A stretch of 64,000 bases of DNA from contig CAAAJI010000103.1 of the NCBI GenBank assembly GCA_900642245.1, positions 1 through 64,000 on the forward strand, in the 5' to 3' direction. A program made the position numbers and the translations under genes. Positions 34,739 to 46,340 of this stretch are shown here, piece after piece. Every line of letters starts with the position of its first letter. The stretch's first letter is position 1. The notes beneath the pieces were generated by a model. The model was not told the origin of the DNA, made no database searches, and worked only from the letters and a program-made list of their open reading frames with translations. This DNA is from Fragilaria radians. Taxonomy: Eukaryota; Bacillariophyta; Fragilariophyceae; Fragilariales; Fragilariaceae.

Positions 34739-36380
34739 TTGGATAATTCCGGTGACTGGGCCCCTCGATTTGGAATGATTGCGGAGAGCCATAGACAAGA
34801 AAGCCAGCACATTCAATTTCTGAAGACTTATTCAACTTCAACGAGAGAAGTAAAATGATATATTTCCTAATCTTACTTCCCTTATCCAGACAAGGAAATA
34901 GAGATTGTATATTTGCATTTTCTTGTGTCCAATGCCCTTTCGATGCTCGAATGTTTTGTATTTTATTTTCAACACAAGAATAAGGGCTGGCGTAGACTCA
35001 TTCCGAAAATTAGATATCCATTGTCTTTCTTGAAGACTTTGAACAAAATTGCACTATTAAGGAGTTACAGGTTGATTCAACGGCCTAACAATTGCTGAGT
35101 TACCAAACGAAATTTATATATATAAGTATTGATTCATTTTTCCATTTTATACTCTATCTGCGATAACTTCCTGATAGGATCAACGTTGTTGATGATCGAA
35201 AATATCTTAGCTTGATCCGTAAAGACAAAGTCTATTCATATCGGCCTCTTTTATTCGGTTACTGTTGAATGCCCAATAATAAGTGCAAGAGATTATCAAT
35301 TTTGTCCTCAATCAGTTGTTAGGTATGTGTAAACAGATCTCAAGATAAGTTGCAAACTTGCAAGGAAGTGAATGTGTGGTGCTTGAGAAGAACAGTATTG
35401 CCCAATAGCAGTAGTATCTGGAATCAGGAAAGTAAAAAAAGTTAATCAAATCACAATTTAAGCGAAGGGGACATAGCTAATGACGATAATTGACTTGGAG
35501 ATCAAGTTGCTTTTACGCACATGATCTAAATCGTTGTTATTAGGTCATCATTGAACGCCTGAGTATTTTATCAACCTTCTATTTCCAAGTCTGCTACCTG
35601 TTGTGAATTCACGGATGTGAGGGGAGCTGACTCTTTTTCTCACCGGTTGGTATCTTTCTACCTTGGAATCAATACATTGTCCCTTCCTACCTGTCGATGC
35701 AATAAATCAGGTTTGCTGTTAAGTGATTGCTTCGTGACTGCTTTGGCTTCAAATAATGCATGATTGCTAGGTGCTGAATTGTCATATTAAGCATGTTCAA
35801 GGTGAAATCAAAATCTCTTAACTTTAAATTCATCCCTACCATATAAGCAATGAATACATCAATTTGATTTCTTTCTCCTCCACACATGTTTATATGCAGT
35901 CATCATTATCCTTAGGATCCGTGGCTGAATTCGTTCTTTCCTTGCTACCTTTTCAACTCTGGTTTGATTCCTATTTTTCTGATTATTTTTTTGCTTCTTC
36001 TCCCTGATGATTTAGATGATGATTTTGGTCTTATTCCTCATTTTCTCTTGTTTCTTCTACCCACTTTTTGTATCTTTCTTGATGTTATACTTTCTGAATT
36101 TCCTGTCATGTTGCTTAAATCTGTCTTCATTGTGACTCTTGATGTACACCCATTGCTTTCTTGCTTTTATATTAACTCTGAATGATGTTAAATATTCTTG
36201 TACTTTGTTGTCTGTGTTGATGTCATGTTTATCATGTTTTCAAATTTGTGTCGACTCCTTATTTCTTTCGTTCCATTTTCGCACTCGAGTTAATCAATCA
36301 CATAAAGAGTTATCAGCAGCCTTCCGTGAAGGCTTTTCCTAACACTTACAGTATTACTTACATACCACACCACAATCACC
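34739..36380. other. Intergenic, nothing recognised
   Basis: About 1.6 kb, T-rich in the 35.9-36.3 kb part, which gives spurious hydrophobic ORFs. No domain-bearing ORF, repeat or RNA gene seen. Confidence 0.4.
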
Positions 36381-37796
36381 ATGACACGGTTTCTATGGAT
36401 ATTACATCTGTTGTCAAGTGGCGTGAGATGTGTTGAGTTTGTTACTCCGAATTCACGTATATCATTGTCGTCATCAACTGATCGACAGCATCCTAATAGA
36501 TGTTTTTTACCCCGAATCGTCTCAGATTTGATAGACTTTGGCGACGCGACATCAAGCGACGACGACAAGTCCAGTGTGAATTCAATCGATAATTTGGTGT
36601 CGGATGAAAGTTGTTTTTCATATGGTAGTCGAAATTGGCTACCTCATCATGTCCAAATAATTCCAGATTGTGAAACGTTGACACCGTCATCCTTCAAGGT
36701 GTCAAATATACAACAACATCTTGTATCAAGTTGGAAATGGGACTCACTAAAATTATCTATCAAATTACCCGATCCTCCAAAAAATGATATTCGTAATTGG
36801 AAACGTTCCATTCCAGTGCAATCAATAGCACCTAACGACGCACAATCATCATCGTCGTCATCGTCAGTCTTTCAAAAGCAGCAGCAGCAGCAAGGAGCCC
36901 CGTTGTTGTTACGATCGACGGGTACAACCATCGTTGGCTTAGTTTTGGCGGATAAGACTGTCATTTTAGGTGCCGACACTCGGGCAACGGATGGTCGTAT
37001 CGTTGCTGATAAGTCGTGTTCCAAAATTCATCCCTTGACAAGCCATGACGACGACGATATTAACACGTCGACGACCATTGCTACCACTGCAACCAAAGAT
37101 ATCCACAATGTCTTACAACAGCATCTTCAACAAAGTGCAACGGTTGAAAAATCTAAGCAGCAACTACCCATCTATGCCTGTGGTGCTGGAACATCGGGAG
37201 ATTTGGAAGCCCTGGCACGTTTTGTTCGATACACACTCCGACAATTGCATTCCTATCAAAATTCCATTGGTAATCATCCTAATTCACTACCCCAAGCGAC
37301 GAAGGCTGTACTTGTTCATCATGTCTGTTCCTTAGTACAACAGCAATTATATGAAGCTCAAGGATCATTGGGTGTCAATTGGATTCTTGGAGCAGCAGGC
37401 GGTATACTTGTTGCTATGCATCCACATGGAAGTTTCGAATCACTACCCTATGCAGCCCTTGGTAGTGGTGGTCCTGCTGGATTAGCAATTCTAGAAGCAA
37501 ATTACGATTCATCTCTTCCGTTCCTAGATGCAGTACACTTGGTTGTACGGGCTGTCCAAGCGGGAATTGACAATGATTTAGGAAGTGGCAGTCATGTAGA
37601 TATATGCATTATGCATGCTGATGGACGGGTACTGTACCTTCGCGTTACGAATGACGACCCAGTCATACCTATTCAAATTCCTTTCCGTATAGAGAATACA
37701 GATGATTGTCATGGGGCAAATGGATTTGGGAATTTACCCTATCGAGAGGAGAGGAGAAGAGTCCTCCGACCGCCATTGAGTAAATACGGGAATTAA
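36381..37796 (+). CDS. Divergent proteasome beta2-like subunit with long N-terminal extension
   Basis: Single-exon ORF of 471 residues. The C-terminal ~290 residues are an Ntn-hydrolase most like the beta2 (trypsin-like) 20S proteasome subunit: TTIVGLVLADKTVILGADTR, IVADKSCSKIH, YACGAGTSGD, GSGGPAGLAILE, AGIDNDLGSGSHVDICI. The nucleophile Thr is residue 182 in STG-TT, with the Asp and Lys partners present. Canonical beta2 propeptides are about 40 residues; here 181 residues precede the Thr. They begin with a hydrophobic signal-like segment (MTRFLWILHLLSSGVRC) and contain Ser and Gln homopolymers. An Asp/Thr/Gln-rich insertion of roughly 40 residues splits strands after KIHPL. These features make it an unusual paralogue rather than the housekeeping subunit; it could be secretory-pathway or plastid-directed. 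Start is the first Met of the frame. Confidence 0.75.
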   Translation: MTRFLWILHLLSSGVRCVEFVTPNSRISLSSSTDRQHPNRCFLPRIVSDLIDFGDATSSDDDKSSVNSIDNLVSDESCFSYGSRNWLPHHVQIIPDCETLTPSSFKVSNIQQHLVSSWKWDSLKLSIKLPDPPKNDIRNWKRSIPVQSIAPNDAQSSSSSSSVFQKQQQQQGAPLLLRSTGTTIVGLVLADKTVILGADTRATDGRIVADKSCSKIHPLTSHDDDDINTSTTIATTATKDIHNVLQQHLQQSATVEKSKQQLPIYACGAGTSGDLEALARFVRYTLRQLHSYQNSIGNHPNSLPQATKAVLVHHVCSLVQQQLYEAQGSLGVNWILGAAGGILVAMHPHGSFESLPYAALGSGGPAGLAILEANYDSSLPFLDAVHLVVRAVQAGIDNDLGSGSHVDICIMHADGRVLYLRVTNDDPVIPIQIPFRIENTDDCHGANGFGNLPYREERRRVLRPPLSKYGN

Positions 37797-37920
37797 GATA
37801 AATTTAAATCCAAAAAAGTAGCAAAGCTCTTTGTTGCAGCTTACGTTGGATGTAGAGCGAATGGTTAAATCCACAGTTAGTTCCTTCATTCCTTAAAAAC
37901 TCTTTCTATTTCGCTTTAAT

Positions 37921-40608
37921 CTAGAAAAGTATGGGGAGTATTATCCACAGAAAAAATAGCATGATATAAAGATAGCTATAACGCGTCGCTTCAAACGATG
38001 AAACAACTGGGATAGATGGTAGAGCAGTAGAAGGCATGTTTGTCAAGATAGCTGTTCGAGCGTCGTTTGGTGGACACGGAACAGCAAAAGATAATCTCAA
38101 CGTTACCCAAAATGATTTATCCAAAGAATGCAGGGTGGCTAATGGCTTTTTCTCAGTGTTTTGGTACAACACGATACGTCCTGCCATTCCATTCATTCCC
38201 AAATCCACAAGAGTCAACACGTATTCCTCACCGCAAACAACATTGCCTATTTCGTGAACATACTTGGCATCACTCTTCTGATAGGTTCCCGGTGGTACAT
38301 CTACCAGCACATCACCTGACAGTGTCGTTATGTTCCATCCTATTTCGTCTGGATTTTCGTCCGTGGTTACCAACACCCATATGGCTGTTGTAGTCTGGGC
38401 AACAATGGATGGTGATATCGTGGGGAAAATATCAACGGTTGCATTCCAAGATGCTTTGAATGGAAGGAATATTCAAAGAAATAGTCACGAAGGTCTGAGT
38501 TGATATCGTTCCCATTATAATATGCGACCAGAGTGTCGGTGGACTCCACTGACCCAACAAAGACTGAGACTTCACCCCTAAATCCAGTTCCTGCAAAATT
38601 CGTTAAAACGAGAACGTAGTCTCCACCGACAGTTACAGTCAATGATTCCTGTAAAATTGGTTCATTTCCTCGGAACATGCCAGGACCGGTTTCGTGTAAA
38701 ATAATTGTTTCCGATGATGAGGTGGTTGATTTATTTGTCCACGTGTGATTGGAATCTTCCAATGATTCCAGTCGCCATCCTAGTGGCCTAGCATCCACAT
38801 ACGTGCGAAACCGAAATTGCAATTGAATCATTCCAGGTAAGAGTGTACTGGTAGGTGAGGAAGATGGAGGAGAAGTCATTGGGAGAACAAAGACTTGATC
38901 GATTTTTGGAATAAATGAAAAACTTCGAACGCTGAAGGATCCAATTTCATAAAGATCAACAAATAAGAGAACTTTGCTTGGATCAGGATCTAATCCCAAA
39001 TACAGCGTAATGAATCCATTCATACCACCTGGCTTACGATCTTGAAATACCAAGGAATAATTAGTATCGGATCGAAGACCATGTATCTCGTCAAAGTAGG
39101 TAGCATATGTGCTAGTATAACCTTCCATGGGTTGTTGGGCAACAATTTGAGGTGGATTGTTATCAATGTCTGTTGTTTCCATGTACCACACAATATCATC
39201 TGGGAAGGCATCTACTTTAACTTGTAGAAGTACCGAAATCCCATCATCACTTTCCTCATTAGGTGCGGAAGATGGGACCAAAACAGATGATAAGTATTCT
39301 TCATCAGATGTTGTGGCAGGTGAATGTGTAGGACATTCAAAGTAAGCAGGACTGTCGACAGAAAATTGGCAAACGACATCTCGGATCCAATAATATGATT
39401 CAGAAACTCTAGCAAAGAAGCTTGGAAATAGCGCTGTGGCAGGTTAAGATAGGTATGAATGGAGCAACAGAAGAAAAAAAGAGATTACAGTCAGGAAAGC
39501 GCATCCTCCAATAGATATATAAGACATCTAACATGAATCAAAATTCTACGCTACGCCATAACTTACGATGGACACATTCAATTTGACTAAAGCTGACAAT
39601 TCCAACTAGTTTTGCTTTTGACTGGTGGTTGGAATTCATCAAAAGTGGACCTCCACTATCCCCTCGACAGGGTCCACGTGTGGGGTTGATACCTTCCGCG
39701 CACATCATATCTGGTGTGTATTTCGAGTTTCGCTGTGCACAAACATTGGGGTCAAGGTACGTCATGTGAGTTTGTTGTAAGAGTGGAGGAGGATCATAAG
39801 ATGTGTGAAGATCTGTACGACCCCATCCTAGAACAGTCAAATTTGAATGTGTATGAGGTAGTGAGGGATCATCATTCAACCGAACTGGAGTATGATGCTT
39901 TGCAGGAGTAAGGAGACGTAGGATCATGATATCTGTCTCAAAGATACGATAACATTAGACCGATCAAAGGATGTGAGTAAAAAGTAAGAAAGTATGCAGA
40001 TGATAGCGATGAAATGTAGAACCATACCGTGATCCAAATCATTAACGGATTGTCGTAATGGATATTGTATCTCATTCCATACAGGAATATCATCATAGTC
40101 GTTTATCCCAGATTCGACGCCTGTGTCAACGCTGTTTCTCTTTTTTATTCGAACCATCTTTGTACCTGTGCAATGAGCTGCAGTTAATACCATATCTGGA
40201 GCAATCAGTGTTCCTCCACACTTGTGACGAAATCCACTTCTACTTATGCTGTTGTTACTGTTGCGCACAGTTGTCATAACAGGTTTCTGTAACGAAACGA
40301 CAAAGGAATACTGTGACTCGTCGGCATTTTGACCGTCAATGATACGTGGTAACGCGGCAATGCTACTCGTAGGATAGAATGTCTGATTTTTCTTGTAGGA
40401 AACCCAACAAACAAACAAAGAGTTAGACATTTTTGCGCCATTACGTACAATCCATCCAACATAATCCATGAATCCATGCATAAGGCAATAAGCAGGGTTT
40501 CGATAAGATTCGACCAAACAGCAACATTTATATCATCCTCACCGTAAACGCCAAACCTCCACAGTTTGGAGAAATCAAGAAACCAACTATCCAACCGATT
40601 ACCTTCAT
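37921..40608 (-). CDS. Secreted trypsin-like (S1) serine protease with three C-terminal repeats and hydrophobic tail (4 exons, one frameshift)
   Basis: Exons 40608-40543, 40391-40028, 39932-39567 and 39433-37921. Splice joins rebuild family motifs exactly: CAC-G/AT gives DHDIMILRL, and C/CG gives CVHPLFPSFFARVSESYYW. Exon 1 is a signal peptide (MKVIGWIVGFLISPNCGGLA). The activation-site-like RIIDGQNADES is followed by the catalytic His in LTAAHC, Asp in DHDI and Ser in CRGDSGGPL; total about 769 residues. After the protease domain come three repeats of about 110-150 residues, each ending in a shared pattern (YSLVFQDRKPGGMNGFITLY; YVLVLTNFAGTGFRGEVSV; YVLTLVDLGMNGMAGRIVLY). The C-terminus YSYLYIMLFFLWIILPILF is a membrane or GPI-attachment tail. 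A one-base frame jump near 38466-38472 separates FFEY from SWNATVDIFPTISP. A cell-surface protease is inferred. Confidence 0.8.
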
Positions 40609-42542
40609 TTTTTGGGTGGGAATTGTGACACTGAGACTAAAATTTCATACGAATTCAACCTACAGTACCAATTATTACTGTAGACTACCATGAACTACTT
40701 TGCCTTCCGAGCTTGAAAATCATGGTTTCATATTTCTTGATACAAGAAACTTGTTCTTCTGATCCAATTATGATGGCTATTGCAATCATCAACAAAGGCT
40801 CTATCTGTAATGGATATCCTTTAATTGGAGCAGATGGAGTTATTATGATTTACTCCGCTGAAGGTAACTTTACATTTCTTCAGCGTCATTTTGTTCAGAA
40901 GTATCCAAACAAAGGGATTGTTGCCACCCTGCCCTATTCCAAGCATAGGTTTTTTTCCTATCCTATTCAAGTCAGCGCCGTAAAGATGTTTGTCTGTCAC
41001 TTAGAATTGATCATAAACCTTACCTTGCTTTAGGGAGTTTGATGTTTACACTGTACTTCACCTTTTCCTTGAATTCCCTCATTGGAAAACAGCTTTTACA
41101 GATTTCAATTAAGTATCCAGCGTGGCTTCTCTGAATTTACTCAATGTTAAGTCTTCAGAAACTTCTGTTTAGCTTACTTGCCTATTTGGTTTCAATTCAA
41201 TCGTACCTCAACAATCGGTTATTCACTAAGTAGAATCATAAAATATAACTTTATCCTTGAGCAAAATAAGCCCGATTTATTTTGCCATGGTTTCTGAATC
41301 TTTTTCGGATCCATTACATCTTCACAGTAATCTCTTTTCTGAAGGTAGCCATTGAAATTTCTGTTTTCACCTCTCCCCCCTTTTATCCACGATAGGATCA
41401 TTTGATCAGTTGGTTTCCACTTTCTTTTATCGGATTTCAATTCTATCTTGATCATCTTCTCGTATATTCTTCCATTGTTTTAATTATCGATTTTCTTCTC
41501 TTCTTCCTCTGCCCTTGTCCTTACTGCTGTGCCCTTGATTTCTTGCATCATGTTTTCCATTTTCAGTTACTCTTTCAAATAATTCTTGACTTAACGTTGT
41601 GTTTCTCTCTAGTGGCAATGTTCTTGCTGGGGACTGATGCGTCGCATTGCTTTTTTCGCCCAGGATTGCTATGTCGCTTACTATCAGGGTTCCCTCATGA
41701 TCTTTAAAATACCTCTCTGGAATCCAAATATTGTGCATCTTGTATATTTCTGGCAACTCTTAGTGAAACGAAGATGTGATCAATATTCTTCAAGTATCTT
41801 TAACTTTGTTAAGGAGAGTGACCTTTTCATACCCATATAAGTCTCCAACTATGCAAAGATTTGACTAGACTCCTTATCTTTCCAAATTTCATCAAACCAA
41901 TCCTATGTTGATATCGTTTTATATGAGATCATTTACGAATCTATGTTAGGATATTGTTAGTGATTAAAGGATCAGCATATGCCATACTTGCAGTATACCG
42001 AGTACACAACAGCGGTGATAAAACAAATAATATTTCTAAAGTTTAACAGAAATGACCTTTGCTTTCCTGAATGCATGCTAGCAAAGAAATATCTCATCTA
42101 CAATGGTTCCAATGAGCTAGAAGGTATAGATTTATGTTCAATGCAAACATTATGAAACCCATAAAGTTCAGACTGGATTCCCCATCGCTCGCCTAGGCGA
42201 ACTTAATCGCTTCAAGTACTTCAATGAATTGCAAATATATATATTTAAGACATTGCCGGAACCAGTTTAATTCACGATTAGCTCGTCAGAGGCAGTTCAC
42301 TTGTTAACCTTAACTATAATTCAAAAAAGTAGGGCAACGAAGTACACCTTTACTTTAACTCCATATTTGTGATTTTTTTGGTTTTAAATGCATGTATAGA
42401 AGCATTACATAAAACAACAGTTTTTTTAATCATTGTATTAGTCGCATTACTCCAGTATGCATAATCGCTATTAGATTCAAATTTCTTGACCTAGACATTC
42501 GCTTAACTCTTAAATAAGAATCGTCATTAAAATTTTCGTTGC
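40609..42542. other. Intergenic with possible decayed coding fragments
   Basis: About 1.9 kb between divergent genes. Short ORFs at 40713-41033 (+), 41219-41455 (-) and 41484-41756 (-) have no family I recognise. The minus-strand ones (basic, e.g. NQGHSSKDKGRGRREENR) may be retroelement remnants, but support is weak. Confidence 0.3.
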
Positions 42543-44894
42543 ATGAGAACAGGATACAATGACCTTTCTCAAAAGACCAACAAATTCCATCTTCATTCAC
42601 ACGCGATGGGGCTCGACTTAGTTCATGTGCTTTCCTCGGAGCGACATTATTGTGAATATCAATGTGGAATATGCAAGCGCTTGACGTCTCTCGAGTCCTT
42701 TGTATCACATGCGTGTTCCCATGTCATTTGTAAAAGTTGTTGTCAAGACGAGAGAAGACCAGAATCATGTCCAGTTTGTCTTGTAGTTATTGAGACCTGG
42801 AATGATCTTGGCCACAATCAACCTTTGGCACACCGAGTTCTATGTAGAGTTAAGGTTGCATGTCCATCACGAAAGAAGTACGGTTGTTCATGGACTGGGG
42901 ATTACAGTGCTCTTCAGACACATATTGAGAATCATAGAAGGTCTTCTTGGAATCACAACCGCAACACATCTAGAGGTCATGAAAAAAATCGACTGGATCA
43001 AAAATCCGATTTTCAGCGTGGGAAAGCATTTATGGAAACCTATGATTCAGGTAGGCTATCTGTTAGTGTCGATTCAAACAAGGTTGAGGATTCTAATGAA
43101 GTGAACCTACACCAATCTACACTTACGACGGAGAACACCATACAGCATAAACCACAAATTGGAAGCTCATCATCCGATAAAATGGAGGAATTACTAAGCA
43201 TGAAAGAAAAATGCGTAAACTCATATGGTCTTGGATATCAGCACCCCACTCAGAATCATGAACAGCGCACGTCCGATAATGGATTCCTAGAGGAAGAGTC
43301 TTTATCCAAAGTTCCAAGTACTTTAACCAAAGAGATAGTGTCGCAAGCAAATATGCAAGGCCGTCGATGGAGTGACGGATCCTTTCCTAACCATGATAAT
43401 CGGTTTGAAAAACCTGAGCTACCACGTTGTTTGAGTGAAGGAATTAATACACATCCCACGATCAATCATTTCCATGCTTTCCACAAAATGGCATCACTCA
43501 AAGCCTCTGACTTTGAACATGATTCAAGTAAAAGACTCATCGTTACTCGGTCGGATAAAAAAGTTATCAAACCTTCACTTTGTCTTGAAAGCAAAGACAA
43601 ATCGAAAATCTCAGGGTGCCGATATTTAAGAGTAAAGTCCTCATTTGGACACCTCATGAGGAGAGCTCATCATTCCGAGACTAGGTTGCAATCGTCTGAT
43701 AATCTTCCAACGGATTTCGCTCACTCGCTAAGAAAAACGAAGGAAACGGAAAACACAAACGGATTATCCTTTTCGGCTCAATTACCGCAGCTGAATGTTA
43801 TGGGACGAAAATTTGTGATTGGAAGTAGTGTGACCCCAAAGAGTCGTTCATCAAACGACACAAATGCTGCAAACAAATTTCAAATTAAAGCTGGAAATTC
43901 TTTTCAAGCTGGAAATTATCATGCTACTGTGGACCATACCTCGCAGGCATTACTCTGCTTGCCCTTCAAAGATAACGCAGAGTCTCAGCTGACTTCAATT
44001 TACCTTAAACGAGCTGTTTCTTTCTTTCGCCTTTGTCAATATGCAAAATGTATTCAAGATTGTGAAGACTTATTGACAATCGACTTTACCAAGGTGAAAG
44101 CTTACCTTTGGAAAGCACGAGCCCACGCAGAATTAGGACAATTCAAGGCCGCTTGTAGCATATTAGCCATCGGATTCGGGAGAATTCCTCAGGCCGTTGA
44201 GTTGGAACGTGAATTGAACGAAACCAAGAAAATTGCGAGATCGTTGGAGCAAATTAATCATTTCATTGAAGAGAAAAAATATAATTTAGTCCTGGACTGC
44301 ACGCAGTCTACAGATGCCATGAATTTGAATAAGCACATTCTTCTAGCTAGGGCGAAAGCGTCTTTGAATCTGGAGCAATTCTCTCACGCTATTGATGCCA
44401 GTAATTCTGTTTTCTTACAGGATCATCTAAACGTTGAAGCGTTGGAAATTAGAGCAACGGCAAGGTTTATGGAAGGCCATCTTGAAGATGCACTGATGGA
44501 TTGCCAGACAGCTCTTGGAATCTGTCCATCGTTGGAAAGACTAAAGGTAAAGTACAAAAGATTTCGTGAGGTGGAGCATTTTTTTGTTGCAGCAGAGTTG
44601 GAAATGAGAGATGAAAGTTTTGTTAGAGCAGCCGTATCGTATAGTAAGGCAATACAAAATGCTGAGCCCTTGAACAAAAAAACCGAGCTCTACAGATTGT
44701 TGCATACTTCTCGTGCGAAAGCCCATTTTCTTGGCTCCAATTACATTCAAGCACTAGCGAACGTTAACCTTGCTCTTGATTCCTTACCAAGCCATGTTGA
44801 ATCACAAAACTTAAGAGACAATATTCTGGTGGCTATGAATCTTCAAGAAGAAATGAAAAATGAATCAAATTATGAGCGAGCGGATAACACCTGA
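42543..44894 (+). CDS. RING-finger/TRAF-like zinc finger protein with C-terminal TPR domain
   Basis: Uninterrupted 783-codon ORF. Residues 41-79 are a complete C3HC4 RING: C-x2-C-x13-C-x-H-x2-C-x2-C-x9-C-x2-C (CGIC...HACSHVICKSCC...CPVC). A TRAF-type Cys/His segment follows at about 88-130 (ACPSRKKYGCSWTGDYSALQ then HIENH). A Ser/His-rich disordered linker of about 300 residues follows. From about 440 to 770 there are TPR helices (FQIKAGNSFQAGNYHATVDH; AYLWKARAHAELGQFKAACS; ALEIRATARFMEGHLEDALM). The TPR part resembles DNAJC7-like co-chaperones. RING plus TPR suggests an E3 ubiquitin ligase that docks on a chaperone or substrate through the TPRs. An alternative start is Met22 (42606); the RING is intact from either. 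Confidence 0.8.
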   Translation: MRTGYNDLSQKTNKFHLHSHAMGLDLVHVLSSERHYCEYQCGICKRLTSLESFVSHACSHVICKSCCQDERRPESCPVCLVVIETWNDLGHNQPLAHRVLCRVKVACPSRKKYGCSWTGDYSALQTHIENHRRSSWNHNRNTSRGHEKNRLDQKSDFQRGKAFMETYDSGRLSVSVDSNKVEDSNEVNLHQSTLTTENTIQHKPQIGSSSSDKMEELLSMKEKCVNSYGLGYQHPTQNHEQRTSDNGFLEEESLSKVPSTLTKEIVSQANMQGRRWSDGSFPNHDNRFEKPELPRCLSEGINTHPTINHFHAFHKMASLKASDFEHDSSKRLIVTRSDKKVIKPSLCLESKDKSKISGCRYLRVKSSFGHLMRRAHHSETRLQSSDNLPTDFAHSLRKTKETENTNGLSFSAQLPQLNVMGRKFVIGSSVTPKSRSSNDTNAANKFQIKAGNSFQAGNYHATVDHTSQALLCLPFKDNAESQLTSIYLKRAVSFFRLCQYAKCIQDCEDLLTIDFTKVKAYLWKARAHAELGQFKAACSILAIGFGRIPQAVELERELNETKKIARSLEQINHFIEEKKYNLVLDCTQSTDAMNLNKHILLARAKASLNLEQFSHAIDASNSVFLQDHLNVEALEIRATARFMEGHLEDALMDCQTALGICPSLERLKVKYKRFREVEHFFVAAELEMRDESFVRAAVSYSKAIQNAEPLNKKTELYRLLHTSRAKAHFLGSNYIQALANVNLALDSLPSHVESQNLRDNILVAMNLQEEMKNESNYERADNT

Positions 44895-46340
44895 ATAGAA
44901 TAGTCTTTGTCTGTGGATTGGACACACAAAGAAACTTATCATTGATCAGAAAATTACTAACAAATGAGTTATTCAATAATACAATTCGTTTTTCATTAAT
45001 ACATTCCTGCTTCATGAATTGTGTGACCTGCGAGCGGAGTCTATCGGTGTACCATCTATTTCAGTAGCTACATGAAGCTCCAATATCTCCATTCCAAAGA
45101 AATATTAAAGTAGGACTTTTCTGACACCAAAATGAAAACTACATTAGCTAATAGTAGCGCCTTAAGTCATTTGGATTATTTCTGTTTATACAGAAATTAC
45201 ACACCATGAATGCATTAGCATCACCCTACCTTTCTTGGCACAATAATTCACTTAATGTCTTGAAGAGTAGATTCAATTCCTCATGCACTTCAATGAATCC
45301 ATCGGTTTTGCTTTATCTTCAATTGACTTGATAAAAAAAAATCTCATAGCAGCAATTGAAAAGGGTTTTTCTATACCAGAATAAAGAAAAGGAATCACAA
45401 AAGTCACAAAAGGGAACTGATAAAGGAAAATCCATTTGAAAGATGGAGTAGGTAGAGGGCACAATTATGAAAATAAGAGTTGCCGTAAGTGCTATTGATT
45501 TTGAGATGGGTCAGCAACTTCTTGGTCATCCTGGAAAGTACAAGATGTTCAGCTCCAAAAATGCTTTGGAATATAAATGCTCACGCAAAAGATGAGTGCT
45601 AAGACTATGATGCCTACTTTTCTTTCATAATCTTTTAGGATATTGATATTCATGGAAGTATATTTGATGGTGCTAGCTATTCAGTCTCTTGTATGGCATC
45701 AATCAATCCCATTGTTCCTAGGAGTCCATATTGTGAGTCTTGAACGATTGCTCAAGGATCCACCCATTTACATTGCTGATATATAGCACTAACATCATGC
45801 ATCAAGGAAAGCTTCTTTCTGTTGAGGTATTCACTGCCTTTTTGCTGACTTATTGTGTTAGGGATTAGCTTCTTGGTCCTTCAGTCAATATAGGTCATTT
45901 GCCTCCAAGGTAATACGTAACGGGATGTTGTCCGGAATGGACAGACTCCACATATGTTCACTCTTTCTGATAAAGTCCCCCTTTGGATTTGAATTTTTCC
46001 ATTTTTGTATACTTTGTTACTGGTTATGGTCTGGTACAAGGCGTTGACCATTTCCGGAGAATTCTGGGTGTCTCTAAAAGTATTTGGTCTTCTACCTTAT
46101 ACTCTTAAGGTACAATACCCACGCTTATGTCTTTATGATTTGATTTATCAATTAAGTCTTGTTTTCTTTTCTGAATTCTATTCCAATTTGCCTTTAATGC
46201 AATTTTGTGAATAATGTCTCTGCAAAACAGTTGTTGACAAGGCAGAGCCTGAAGTGTTGTATGATAGGTGCTTCTAATAGCCCATGCAGTAGACTGGAGG
46301 AAGGAATCAAAAGGATTGTCTTCTTCTAGATTCTAATTCT
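44895..46340. other. Intergenic, mostly repeat flank
   Basis: About 1.4 kb. The string tgttagggatt...TTCTTGGTCCTT...GTCAATATAGGTCA near 45856 resembles tgttagggatt...CTTGATCCTAGTCAAGGTAGGTCA near 23891, so both may come from related LTR ends. No gene seen. Confidence 0.35.

Noticed and set aside
35964..36342. Overlapping hydrophobic ORFs upstream of the proteasome-like gene
   Set aside because: They come from a T-rich tract; no family features.
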